A stretch of 59,442 nucleotides of DNA, taken from the NCBI GenBank assembly GCA_024281115.1, contig JAMXLI010000267.1:1-59442 (forward strand), in the 5' to 3' direction. The notes below the pieces were generated by a model. That model did not search any database. It worked only from the letters and a program-made list of their open reading frames with translations, and was not told the origin of the DNA. This DNA comes from Terriglobales bacterium. Its GTDB lineage: Bacteria; Acidobacteriota; Terriglobia; Terriglobales; Acidobacteriaceae. Positions 45,653 through 53,782 of the stretch are shown piece by piece (the first letter of the stretch is position 1; the number at the start of each line of letters is the position of its first letter). The position numbers and the translations under genes are program-made.

Positions 45653-46438
45653 TCAACTCGGCGTCCAGCGGGGATGAGTCGAGAGCAGGCCATGCACGAA
45701 GAAGATCTGGTAAGCGAGAAGCAAGCCAAATCCCAGGCTGAGCAGGCCGGCGGCAACAGCCAGCCGCCGCGAAAAGAGCTGGCTCCGACCGACAAAATGC
45801 GCGGTGGTGGCGATGCTCATCGTGATCAGCATCATGCCGGCGATCGTCCCCACTCCGAACACCAGCAAGTACGCGATCGCCCAATAGGGATTGCGGATGG
45901 TGGTGAGCACCAGCAGCGCCACCGCGGCTGAGCCCGCCAGGCCATGCACGATGCCGATCACCAGGGGACGCAGCGGCCGGTACACCGCCCACCTTCCCAA
46001 CCGGCGGTCTAACCGCGCTAGCGAAGAGCCTTGCGGGAGATGCTGATGCGCGTGCGGGTCATGACTGTGGCCGTGCAGGTCTCCGCCTGGCTGCTGCGAA
46101 TGGAACTGACTCGAGGAGTCCCTGGCGCTCTCCGGCAGCGACCGGAAAAAACTGTGAAGGTTCATCGCGCCCAGCACCACCAGCATGACGGCTACCGTGA
46201 GCTCCATGCTGAGCCCCAGACGCGCCGGGATCACCAGGCCGAACATGATGACGGCGGCGCCTACCACGAAGATGGTGAGGGTGTGTCCAACACCCCAGAA
46301 CGCCCCGATCAGAGCGGAGCTGCGCAGGTTGCGCTGCCGGGTGACGATGGTGGTCACAGCGATCACATGATCCGGATCGGTGGCATGGCGCATGCCGAGA
46401 AAAAAACCAAGCGCCACAATGGAGACCAGGCCGATCAT
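45653..46438 (-). CDS. NicO/HoxN-like high-affinity nickel (or cobalt) transporter
   Basis: This 261-residue protein has about six membrane segments and the metal-binding signature GMRHATDPDH in helix II (HX4DH type), characteristic of nickel/cobalt permeases. A long soluble loop is rich in histidine (HGHSHDPHAHQH), as in metal-storage loops. The start overlaps the hypB stop (ATGA); a longer start at 46462 is possible. It is the last gene of the hyp operon and should supply nickel for the hydrogenase. Confidence 0.85.
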   Translation of the reverse strand: MIGLVSIVALGFFLGMRHATDPDHVIAVTTIVTRQRNLRSSALIGAFWGVGHTLTIFVVGAAVIMFGLVIPARLGLSMELTVAVMLVVLGAMNLHSFFRSLPESARDSSSQFHSQQPGGDLHGHSHDPHAHQHLPQGSSLARLDRRLGRWAVYRPLRPLVIGIVHGLAGSAAVALLVLTTIRNPYWAIAYLLVFGVGTIAGMMLITMSIATTAHFVGRSQLFSRRLAVAAGLLSLGFGLLLAYQIFFVHGLLSTHPRWTPS

Positions 46439-47124
46439 CGCGGTTCCGTAGCCACGGGACAACGTGCTTCCCTGTGCTCCGCGAGGAAATCGATGTACGC
46501 GGCCATGCCTTCGCCGCTTTTGGCCGATACTTCCAGGACGCGCATACCCGGCCTGACCGCCTGGAGGTTGGCGCGCATGGCATCGCGGTCGAACTCGACT
46601 GCCGCTGCCAGGTCGATTTTGGTGATCACGGCTACATCCGCGCTATTAAAAATGGTGGGATATTTCAACGGCTTGTCCTCGCCCTCCGTGACCGACAGCA
46701 GCACCAGGCGCAGATCCTCGCCTAAATCGTAGGAGGAGGGGCACACCAGGTTGCCGACGTTCTCGATAAAGAGAAAGTCGAGGGCGGCCAGGTCCCAGCC
46801 AGCCAGCGCATTCTGCACCATGGCTGCCTCGAGATGACAAAGCGTGCCGGTGGTGATCTGCTTCACCGGCGCGCGGCTGCGGGCCAGCCGCATCGCGTCA
46901 TTCTCGGTTGCAAGGTCGCCCACCAGCGCCGCCACGCGATATCGCGGCTGCAAGCGGGTCAAGGTTTGCTCCAATAATGCTGTTTTCCCCGACCCGGGAC
47001 TCGACACCAGGCTGATGACGCTGACCGCAGCCTGGCGAAAACGCGAGCGCAATGCCCGCGCCACCATGTCATTCCGCTGCAGCACGTTTTTTCGGACTTG
47101 CACCAGCCGCGGCTCGCTGCTCAT
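46435..47124 (-). CDS. hypB: Hydrogenase nickel incorporation GTPase HypB
   Basis: This 229-residue SIMIBI GTPase has P-loop SSPGSGKT (residues 41-48), the metal-site motif TGTLCHLEA and the GTPase motifs FIENVGNLVCP and ITKIDLAAAV. It delivers nickel to the large subunit with HypA. It lacks the N-terminal CxxCGC motif and the His-rich stretch that store nickel in some homologues; the neighbouring NicO gene has a His-rich loop instead. The gene overlaps hypA by four bases at its start and nicO by four at its end. Confidence 0.96.
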   Translation of the reverse strand: MSSEPRLVQVRKNVLQRNDMVARALRSRFRQAAVSVISLVSSPGSGKTALLEQTLTRLQPRYRVAALVGDLATENDAMRLARSRAPVKQITTGTLCHLEAAMVQNALAGWDLAALDFLFIENVGNLVCPSSYDLGEDLRLVLLSVTEGEDKPLKYPTIFNSADVAVITKIDLAAAVEFDRDAMRANLQAVRPGMRVLEVSAKSGEGMAAYIDFLAEHREARCPVATEPR

Positions 47125-47468
47125 GCCTCAAGCTCCAGCGCCACCAACTCCAGCTCTTTGCCTTGCAGCACCTCCGAAGCGGGGGTGCCGCACTCCGGAC
47201 AGGCAAACCACTGGATGGATTTCACCGTGCGCTTGGACTTACAGGCGGGACAGAACACCACGACCGGCACATCCTCGACCACCAGGCGCGAACCCCGCAA
47301 CGGCGTATCTTCGCACGCCATGGCAAAGGAAGAAAGCAACGCTTCTTTGACCACACCAGAGAGCGCGCCCAGCTTCAAATATATAGCTTTCACCTGCGGA
47401 TTGCCGCGGCGCGCGGCTTCTGCCTCGGCCATATTGACAATGCTCATCGCGATGGAGAGTTCGTGCAT
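47121..47468 (-). CDS. hypA: Hydrogenase maturation nickel metallochaperone HypA
   Basis: This 115-residue protein begins MHELSIAMSI, where His2 and the N-terminus bind nickel, and carries two CxxC pairs (CPAC, CPEC) that bind zinc. It works with HypB to insert nickel. The gene starts six bases after hypF and overlaps hypB (ATGA). Confidence 0.96.
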   Translation of the reverse strand: MHELSIAMSIVNMAEAEAARRGNPQVKAIYLKLGALSGVVKEALLSSFAMACEDTPLRGSRLVVEDVPVVVFCPACKSKRTVKSIQWFACPECGTPASEVLQGKELELVALELEA

Positions 47469-47474
47469 ACAAGC

Positions 47475-49775
47475 TCAGGTTGCAGCCAGAGCGGCCGGCT
47501 TCATCGCGGACGCGCGCGCGCCCTGATCGCTCGCTACTGCCGCCAGGGCCGCTTGTCCCAGACTGATGCCGCCATCGTTGGCCGGGACTGCGTGGTTGGT
47601 CCATACCCGCAAAGTCGGAGGGAACAGGACCCTCAAGTCTTCCAAGAGCAGCTCGTTCTGAAAAACACCCCCGGAAAGAACGATGGTGTCGAGTTCCAGA
47701 GTTCGCGCCAGTGCGGCGACCGCATCGCGCACCCCGTTCGCGACTGCTGCCTGGAAGGCACGTGCGATGTTCTCCAGGCTTTCTCCGGCGAGCCTGTCCT
47801 GAGCCAGGGCGTGAAACAAGGGGCGGAAATCAAGCTCGCCCCCGGCAAATGGGAATGGATAAGCGCGGACCCGAGGCGCCCTGCGCGCCAGGTGCTCCAC
47901 CCACATCGCCGCCTGCCCTTCGAAGCTGATCGGGCGGGTGAAGCCCAGCAGCGCCGCCGCCGTATCGAACAGCCTGCCCATGGAGGTGGTGGGGAAGGTG
48001 CGAATATTCCTGTGCACCAGGCGCGATGCGTGTTCGTAGCGCCGCGGAAACAGAAAAGGCGCGCCGGCAAGGTCGGGCAATTCGTTCACCTGGAACAAGA
48101 ATCCTGCAGCTGCCTGCACGGGATGCAGCGCCGCCGCGTCGCCTCCGGGAAGCGCCGCCGGACGGAGATGCGCGACTCGTTCAAAACCTTCACACACGCT
48201 ACCCACGAAGAACTCGCCGCCCCAGATCGCGCCATCGTTGCCGTAACCCGTGCCGTCGAAGCAGACGCCGAGCACGCGCCTTTTCCACTCGCCGCGCTCG
48301 GCCAGCACCGAGGCAATGTGCGCGCGGTGGTGCTGCACCGCCTTCTTCGCAGCCGCAGGGAGCGCAACGGCGTGCGCCGTGGAGGCGTACTGCGGGTGAG
48401 CGTCGTGGACTACCAGCAGCTCGTCCCAGCGCACCTCGTACATGGCCATGAGATCACGAATGGTTTCCTCGAAGGCGCGCAACGCCGGCTCGTGCTCCAG
48501 GTCGCCAACGTGCTGGCTGACGAAGGCCTCTCCGCCCACCACCAGCGTGACCGTATTCTTCAAGTCGGCCCCCAGCGCCAGGATGGGACGCTGCGCCGGC
48601 AGGGCGGCGACTGCTGCGGGCGCGTATCCGCGGCCGCGGCGAAGGATGGCGGGACCAAAGGCGCCGGCACGCGCCACCGAATCCTCAACGCGGCGCGCGA
48701 TGGGCCGCTGGCCGATGAGAAAAGCGTCCGCGATGCTTCCCAGTTGCTCCCAGGCATCGCACTCCTCATAGGCGATGGGCTCGCTGGAGCGATTGGCACT
48801 GGTCATGACCAGCGCCTCAGGCGCGCCCCAAGCGAAGAGCAGGTGCTGCAGCGGCGTGTAGGGCAGCATTATGCCCAGATCCCCATTTTCGGGCGCGATC
48901 TCCGGCATCTGTGCCTTGGCCGGAGCCAGCACGATGGGGCGCGCGTTGGAAGTAAGCAAGCTTTCCGCCGCCGGCAAGAGGTGCACCAGGTCGCGGGCAA
49001 CCGTCGGCGCCGGTACCATGATGGCGAACGGCTTATCCTTGCGGTACTTGCGTTCGCGAAGCGAACGAACGGCGGCAACATTGCGGGCGTCGCACGCCAG
49101 GTGATATCCGCCCAGCCCTTTGATGGCGATAATCCGCCCCTGCTGCAGCAGTTCCACTGAGCGGCGAATCACCTGCTGCGGAACCTCGATGGTTTCCTCG
49201 CCAATGTGCAGACGGTAGCGCGGACCGCAAGCGGGACAGGCTACCGGCTGAGCATGAAAACGGCGGTTCCCGGGATCGGCGTACTCGCGCGCGCAGTACG
49301 CGTCCAGCGGCCACGTCCCCATCGTGGTTTGCCGCCGGTCATAAGGCAGACCGAGGATTACCGTGTAGCGGGGCCCGCAGTTGGTGCAGTTGATGTAAGG
49401 ATACTGATAGCGGCGGTCCGCAGGATCGAACATCTCGCGCAAGCAATCGTCGCAGACCGGCAAGTCGGGTGAAATCCGCGCGATGGGGCGCCCGCGATGT
49501 TCACTGGCTCGTATGGAAAAATCACAAAAGCCGGCCACCTCAGCCGGTTCCACCTGCAAGCTGGCGATGTGCGCCGCCGGGGGCGCGTGCGATTCGACTT
49601 CCCCGACGAAAACCCGCAACGCGGCCTCGTCGCCCTCCACGTGTATCTCGACCCCTTGCTCGCCGTTTAATACCCAACCCGCGAGCGCGTGATTGCCGGC
49701 CAGGCGATAGACAAAAGGACGGAATCCTACACCCTGCACGATGCCGCGCAAGCGGATGAAGCAGGCCTTCTTCAT
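47475..49775 (-). CDS. hypF: Carbamoyltransferase HypF
   Basis: This 766-residue protein, whose start ATG overlaps the upstream stop by four bases, follows the HypF plan. An acylphosphatase domain (IRLRGIVQGVGFRPFVYRLA, residues ~6-25) is followed by two zinc-finger pairs (CDDCLREM, CTNCGPRY, CPACGPRY), a YrdC-like domain (IIAIKGLGGYHLACD, KYRKDKPFAIM) and the Kae1/TobZ-type carbamoyltransferase domain (VQHHRAHIASVLAERG, CFDGTGYGNDGAIWGGEF, VLSGGVFQNELL). It makes the thiocarbamate on HypE from carbamoyl phosphate for cyanide-ligand synthesis. An open frame to 49955 upstream is not part of the protein. Confidence 0.97.
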   Translation of the reverse strand: MKKACFIRLRGIVQGVGFRPFVYRLAGNHALAGWVLNGEQGVEIHVEGDEAALRVFVGEVESHAPPAAHIASLQVEPAEVAGFCDFSIRASEHRGRPIARISPDLPVCDDCLREMFDPADRRYQYPYINCTNCGPRYTVILGLPYDRRQTTMGTWPLDAYCAREYADPGNRRFHAQPVACPACGPRYRLHIGEETIEVPQQVIRRSVELLQQGRIIAIKGLGGYHLACDARNVAAVRSLRERKYRKDKPFAIMVPAPTVARDLVHLLPAAESLLTSNARPIVLAPAKAQMPEIAPENGDLGIMLPYTPLQHLLFAWGAPEALVMTSANRSSEPIAYEECDAWEQLGSIADAFLIGQRPIARRVEDSVARAGAFGPAILRRGRGYAPAAVAALPAQRPILALGADLKNTVTLVVGGEAFVSQHVGDLEHEPALRAFEETIRDLMAMYEVRWDELLVVHDAHPQYASTAHAVALPAAAKKAVQHHRAHIASVLAERGEWKRRVLGVCFDGTGYGNDGAIWGGEFFVGSVCEGFERVAHLRPAALPGGDAAALHPVQAAAGFLFQVNELPDLAGAPFLFPRRYEHASRLVHRNIRTFPTTSMGRLFDTAAALLGFTRPISFEGQAAMWVEHLARRAPRVRAYPFPFAGGELDFRPLFHALAQDRLAGESLENIARAFQAAVANGVRDAVAALARTLELDTIVLSGGVFQNELLLEDLRVLFPPTLRVWTNHAVPANDGGISLGQAALAAVASDQGARASAMKPAALAAT

Positions 49776-50014
49776 GGGCAATCCAGATTGACGGCGCAGC
49801 CGCGGCCTTGCCAGCCTACTTGGATAACTTTTCCATTCTCGACGAGAACGGGAACAGTGCGCTGGGAGCCGGCCAGTTGACGCAAACGCGCGCGGGCGGC
49901 AGTGTCTCTTTGCACGTCGTATTCCACGAACCCGCGCCGCTGAAATTCCAGCCACTCGCGCATTTCGCGCGTGTAGGGGCAGCTCGCAGAGCCGTACAAC
50001 TCAAGCGTCGCCAC
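49772..50014 (-). CDS. UXX-star-like monothiol glutaredoxin-type protein within hyp operon
   Basis: This 80-residue thioredoxin-fold protein starts at a GTG with GGAGG eight bases before it. The active-site motif is CPYT (Cys12), a single cysteine, with TVPV (cis-proline, residues 53-56) and a C-terminal WQGRGC (residues 68-73). From memory this resembles the small family called UXX-star, some members of which have selenocysteine at the Cys12 position; this needs a profile search. It overlaps the SIS gene by 14 bases and hypF by four, so it is tightly coupled to hydrogenase maturation. A redox or metal-handling role is inference. Confidence 0.75.
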   Translation of the reverse strand: MATLELYGSASCPYTREMREWLEFQRRGFVEYDVQRDTAARARLRQLAGSQRTVPVLVENGKVIQVGWQGRGCAVNLDCP

Positions 50015-51185
50015 GGCGAAGCACCTCCAGCATCTCGCGCAGCACGTGATAAATGGAGGCCTGTACCTCCTGGATGCGCGGAATGTAATCGCAGGCCACG
50101 ACCAGGGGGAACCTGGCCAGCGCCCGGCGCTTGACCTCACCGCCGTCATAGCCCAGCAGCGCCACGGTGAGCAAGCCACGCCGACGCGATTCCTCCAAGG
50201 CGGTCATGATGTTGTGCGAGCCGCCGCTGGTCGAGATGGCGATGACAACATCCTCCGGGCGAGCGTGCGCGATCAGTTGGCGCGCAAACATGACTTCTGC
50301 GCCGACGTCATTGGCGATTGCCGTGAGGTTGGCCGGTTCCAGCGCCAGGGAAATCGCGGGCAGGGGCTGCCATCCCGACGGGGGAGACACGCAGTCCATC
50401 GCCCAATCGTTGGCGTCCGTGGCCGAACCTCCGTTGCCGAAAATGATGAGCTTGCCCCCGCGCCGCAAACGTTCCCGGATGGCAACGGCCGCGTTGCCGA
50501 TCGGCTCGGCCTGCTCGCGCGCTACCTGGACGCGCAGCGCCGAGTCGTCGCGCACTTTGCTACGAATCGATTCCGCCACTTCGTCCACGAGGTTTCCAGT
50601 CTGCTGCTTCGCTTGTCCGAGGAAGGGATATAGAAATCCAGCGTCGCCCGCGTCATGGCCGAGTGCACGGTGCTCGAAGAACACGTGTACGGTTTCCCAC
50701 AGCGTGTGGTAGAGGACCTCGATGATTTCCTGGTGGATAAATGGATCGGGCGTGGCGGCCTCGACAGCATAGGAGCCAGACGCGCCCGGCAGCGCGAAGG
50801 TCATGGCATTCCGCGCGCGCGCCCGTTGCAGAGCGGCCCACACGTGTGCGTCTCCTTCGGGAGGGCCGAAGCCCATCACCATGTCGTCCGGATTGACCAA
50901 TGCTTCCACCCAGGGCTCGAACAGCAGGGAAAGGTCAAGGGCGGGAAGGGCCCGCTTGCCCATAATGACGGGGTGAACGAATTCCACGGACACATGCTGC
51001 GCGTCGGTAGCATAGGGTCCACGGCCAAAGGCGAGTAAGCGGCCGCCGCGCAGGAAACGCTCCGACATCTCGCGGCAGGCCAGCGCCAGCCGCTTCGCTT
51101 CGCGGTCAAAAAAGTTTTCGGCGACCTGGTTGCGCTCCAGCAGGCGCTCTTCAATGCGAGCTGCGAGCTGCAAGATGGCAGGCAT
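50001..51185 (-). CDS. Double SIS-domain protein (GmhA-like) within hyp operon
   Basis: This 394-residue soluble protein appears to hold two SIS domains. The second (about residues 205-390) has the GmhA-type motif FGNGGSATDA (249-258), then NLTAIANDVGAEVMFARQL and STSGGSHN (318-325), which bind sugar phosphate in sedoheptulose-7-phosphate isomerases. The first has the decayed counterpart FGRGPYATDA (53-62). It begins eight bases after hypE and overlaps the next gene. No heptose-pathway genes are near, so its role seems linked to hydrogenase maturation, by an unknown mechanism. Confidence 0.8.
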   Translation of the reverse strand: MPAILQLAARIEERLLERNQVAENFFDREAKRLALACREMSERFLRGGRLLAFGRGPYATDAQHVSVEFVHPVIMGKRALPALDLSLLFEPWVEALVNPDDMVMGFGPPEGDAHVWAALQRARARNAMTFALPGASGSYAVEAATPDPFIHQEIIEVLYHTLWETVHVFFEHRALGHDAGDAGFLYPFLGQAKQQTGNLVDEVAESIRSKVRDDSALRVQVAREQAEPIGNAAVAIRERLRRGGKLIIFGNGGSATDANDWAMDCVSPPSGWQPLPAISLALEPANLTAIANDVGAEVMFARQLIAHARPEDVVIAISTSGGSHNIMTALEESRRRGLLTVALLGYDGGEVKRRALARFPLVVACDYIPRIQEVQASIYHVLREMLEVLRRGDA

Positions 51186-51193
51186 GAAATTCC

Positions 51194-52246
51194 TTAGCAG
51201 ATGCGGGGCAGGGGATCGCCCACCAGCATGTCAACGATGCGGCTGCCCCCGTAGCGGGTTTTGACCAGGACCGTACCCGCGGGCTGCTCGCGCACCTCTC
51301 CAATCACCGCGGCGTCTTCGCCGCCTGGGGCGGCATGCAGCGCGTCCAGCGCGGCCTGCGCACAGGCGGGCGCTACGATGGCAAGGAATTGCCCCTCGTT
51401 GGCAATGTGCAGCGGGTCAAGGCCGAGCAGTTCGCAGGCGCCGCGCACAGCTTCGCGCATGGGAATGCTTTCCTCGAGCAGATGCAAGCTCAAGCCGCAG
51501 TCGCGGGCGAGTTCGTTGAGCGAGGTGGCTATTCCTCCTCGCGTGGGATCGCGCATCCAGCGGATGCCCGGGCCGGCCGCGTGCACCAGAGCCTCTACCA
51601 TGGGGAAAACAGAGCGCGTGTCGGAGCGCAAATCCGCCTCCAGGTCGAGCTCGCCGCGGGCCAGCAGGATGGTGATGCCGTGATCGCCAATGGGGCCGGA
51701 GAGCAGAACCTTGTCGCCGGCGCGCACGGCTGCCGGATGCAGGCTCAAGCCGGGCAGGGCGCGGCCGATCCCGGTCGTGGTGATGTACATGCGATCGGCC
51801 TTGCCATGCTCCACCACCTTGGTGTCGCCGCCCACCACGGCTACGCCGGCGCGGCGCGCGGCTTGGGACATGGCGCGCACTTCCGCCTCGAGAGTATCGG
51901 TTGCCAGGCCTGCCTCCAGAACAAAGGTTGCGACAATAGCCTCGGGGCGCGCGCCTGAGACCGCCAGGTCGTTCACGGTGCCGTTGATGGCCAGCTCGCC
52001 AATCGAGCCGCCGGGAAAACGCAGCGGGCTGACAACGAAGCTGTCCGTAGTGATCGCCAAGGACGTGCCGTCCAGTTCGAGGCGGGCGGCGTCGCCCAGT
52101 GGGTCGGTGGAAGAGGCCAACAAGAGGGGTGCGAAGAGGCCCTCCACCAGGCGGCGGCTGGCCATGCCACCGGCGCCGTGCGCCATTTCAATCTGCGGAT
52201 CGCGAAAGCGGATGGCGGGCGAACCCGCATCCGGGGCGGCGGTCAC
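51194..52246 (-). CDS. hypE: Hydrogenase expression/formation protein HypE
   Basis: This 350-residue protein of the AIR-synthase/HypE family starts at a GTG overlapping the hypD stop (GTGA). Motifs include MAHGAGGM, TTDSFVV, GTVNDLAVSGARP, VVGGDTKVV, MRDPTRGGIATSLNE and the C-terminal PRIC with the essential last cysteine, which receives the carbamoyl group from HypF and dehydrates it to cyanide. An open frame up to 52360 is not used. It is followed closely by the SIS gene. Confidence 0.97.
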   Translation of the reverse strand: MTAAPDAGSPAIRFRDPQIEMAHGAGGMASRRLVEGLFAPLLLASSTDPLGDAARLELDGTSLAITTDSFVVSPLRFPGGSIGELAINGTVNDLAVSGARPEAIVATFVLEAGLATDTLEAEVRAMSQAARRAGVAVVGGDTKVVEHGKADRMYITTTGIGRALPGLSLHPAAVRAGDKVLLSGPIGDHGITILLARGELDLEADLRSDTRSVFPMVEALVHAAGPGIRWMRDPTRGGIATSLNELARDCGLSLHLLEESIPMREAVRGACELLGLDPLHIANEGQFLAIVAPACAQAALDALHAAPGGEDAAVIGEVREQPAGTVLVKTRYGGSRIVDMLVGDPLPRIC

Positions 52247-53370
52247 GCCGGCATGCTCAGGCTGAGCGGCGTCGCTTTGCGGTGTTCGTAGTTGTGGTAG
52301 GCTGCGCACGATCCCTCCGACGACACCATGAGCGCGCCCACGGGATGTTCGGGCGTGCACTCACGGCCAAACAGCTTGCACTGGGCGGGCTGGAGAACGC
52401 CCTTCAGCACCTCGCCGCACTGGGCCGCCTTGGGGTCGGTGACCCGCACGCCGGGGACGGGGAAGCGCTGCTCGGTGTCCCACTGGGCGTAGCTGTCGCG
52501 GATGCGAAGAGCGGACTGGGAGATGAAGCCCATGCCGCGCCATTCAAAGTAGGGCCGCAGCTCAAAGACTTCGGCCATGGCGCGCAACGCGGCGCGGTTA
52601 CCTTCCGAGGGCACGACGCGCTGGTACTGGTTTTCCACCTTCGATTCACCCGAACGGAGCTGACGCAAAATCATGAGTATGGATTGCAGGATGTCCAGGG
52701 GTTCGAAGCCGGAAATCACGATGGGCTTGCGTGCATCTTTCGCGATCCACTCGTAGGGGCGGCAGCCGATCACGGTGGAGACGTGGCCCGGCCCGATAAA
52801 CGCGTCCAGGCGCATGTCGGGCGAATCGAGTACGGCGCGAATGGCGGGGATGATGGTGACGTGGTTGCAGAACACGGAAAAGTTGTGCAGGCCCTCGGCC
52901 TTGGCGCGCATGAGGGTCAGCGCAGTGGAAGGCGCGGTGGTTTCGAATCCGATGGCGAAGAACAGCACGTGCTTTCCGGGATTTGCGCGGGCAATTTTCA
53001 GCGCATCCGAAGGCGAGTACACGATGCGTACGTCCCTTCCGCGCGCTTTGTGTTCCAGGGGACTGCCGCGGGTGCCAGGCACGCGCATCATGTCTCCAAA
53101 CGCGGTGAAGATGACGTCGGGCTGCTGCGCTAACAACAGCCCATCATCAATCCGCCCCATGGGGAGCACGCAGACCGGGCAGCCGGGCCCGTGGATTAGC
53201 TCAATATTGGGGGGAAGAATGTCCTTCAAGCCGAAGCGATAAATTGCATGAGTGTGGCCACCGCACACCTCCATGAAGCGGAAGTGCCGGTTGGGGTCCG
53301 CCAGGCGGGAGATTTCCTCCGCTGTCCTGGCAATCACCTCGGGATTTCGAAACTCATCGACAAACCGCAT
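52243..53370 (-). CDS. hypD: Hydrogenase formation protein HypD
   Basis: This 375-residue iron-sulfur protein provides the scaffold for Fe(CN)2CO assembly. Motifs are all in place: MEVCGGHTHAIYR, GPGCPVCVLP, FAIGFETTAP, FIGPGHVSTVIGC and the C-terminal cysteines (AAQCGEVLKG, QCKLFGRECTPEHPVG) of the 4Fe-4S cluster. It is 41 bases after hypC and overlaps hypE by four. Confidence 0.98.
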   Translation of the reverse strand: MRFVDEFRNPEVIARTAEEISRLADPNRHFRFMEVCGGHTHAIYRFGLKDILPPNIELIHGPGCPVCVLPMGRIDDGLLLAQQPDVIFTAFGDMMRVPGTRGSPLEHKARGRDVRIVYSPSDALKIARANPGKHVLFFAIGFETTAPSTALTLMRAKAEGLHNFSVFCNHVTIIPAIRAVLDSPDMRLDAFIGPGHVSTVIGCRPYEWIAKDARKPIVISGFEPLDILQSILMILRQLRSGESKVENQYQRVVPSEGNRAALRAMAEVFELRPYFEWRGMGFISQSALRIRDSYAQWDTEQRFPVPGVRVTDPKAAQCGEVLKGVLQPAQCKLFGRECTPEHPVGALMVSSEGSCAAYHNYEHRKATPLSLSMPA

Positions 53371-53411
53371 GGCGTTACTAACGGTGCTCCGGCGCGCCCG
53401 GCAAGTGCGGG

Positions 53412-53708
53412 TCAGGAAATCTCCCGCTCTTCTCCGTCCTCCAGACCGTAGCCACGGACCTCCTGCAGCGCCTGCTCCGTCTCGCCCAGCGTCATCAGGA
53501 CCTGCATCTGGTAAGCGGCATTTTGCTCGCTAATCTTGCTCATCGCGAAACCGACGTGGATCAACACCCAGTCACCCAGGTTGGGCAGATCCTCCTGGAG
53601 CAGGCCGAGGTCCACCGTGCGGCGAACCCCAGCCACTTCAACCGTTGCCAGGCGAGAGTCGTTGCCCGGCACAAAAGCAACAATCTTGCCGGGGATGGCT
53701 AGACACAT
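53412..53708 (-). CDS. hypC: Hydrogenase assembly chaperone HypC
   Basis: This 98-residue chaperone starts MCLAIPGKIV, the signature whose Cys2 carries the Fe(CN)2CO unit to the large subunit. A C-terminal helix (EQNAAYQMQVLMTLGETEQALQEV) is longer than in the shortest homologues. GGAG lies eight bases before the start, and TACAAT with a 17-base spacer to TTCGGG forms a plausible promoter upstream, making it the head of the hyp operon. Confidence 0.96.
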   Translation of the reverse strand: MCLAIPGKIVAFVPGNDSRLATVEVAGVRRTVDLGLLQEDLPNLGDWVLIHVGFAMSKISEQNAAYQMQVLMTLGETEQALQEVRGYGLEDGEEREIS

Positions 53709-53735
53709 GATTCTGCTCCGCCAATCAAGCCCGTT

Positions 53736-53764
53736 ATTGTACGCTGGCGCTCGGTCATCCCGAA
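53736..53764 (-). promoter_or_regulatory. Candidate sigma-70 promoter of the hyp operon
   Basis: On the minus strand TTCGGG (53759-53764) is followed after 17 bases by TACAAT (53736-53741). Transcription would begin about 20 bases before hypC. The -10 is good and the -35 weak. Confidence 0.5.
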
Positions 53765-53782
53765 GCGCGCTTTAGAGACTTC

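Noticed and set aside
47052-49160. Very long plus-strand frame opposite hypF
   Set aside because: Antisense frame made by high GC content; no protein-like composition or family motifs, while hypF is certain.
49776-49955. N-terminal extension of hypF
   Set aside because: It is out of the acylphosphatase domain and overlaps the UXX-star-like gene; the ATGA overlap marks the true start.
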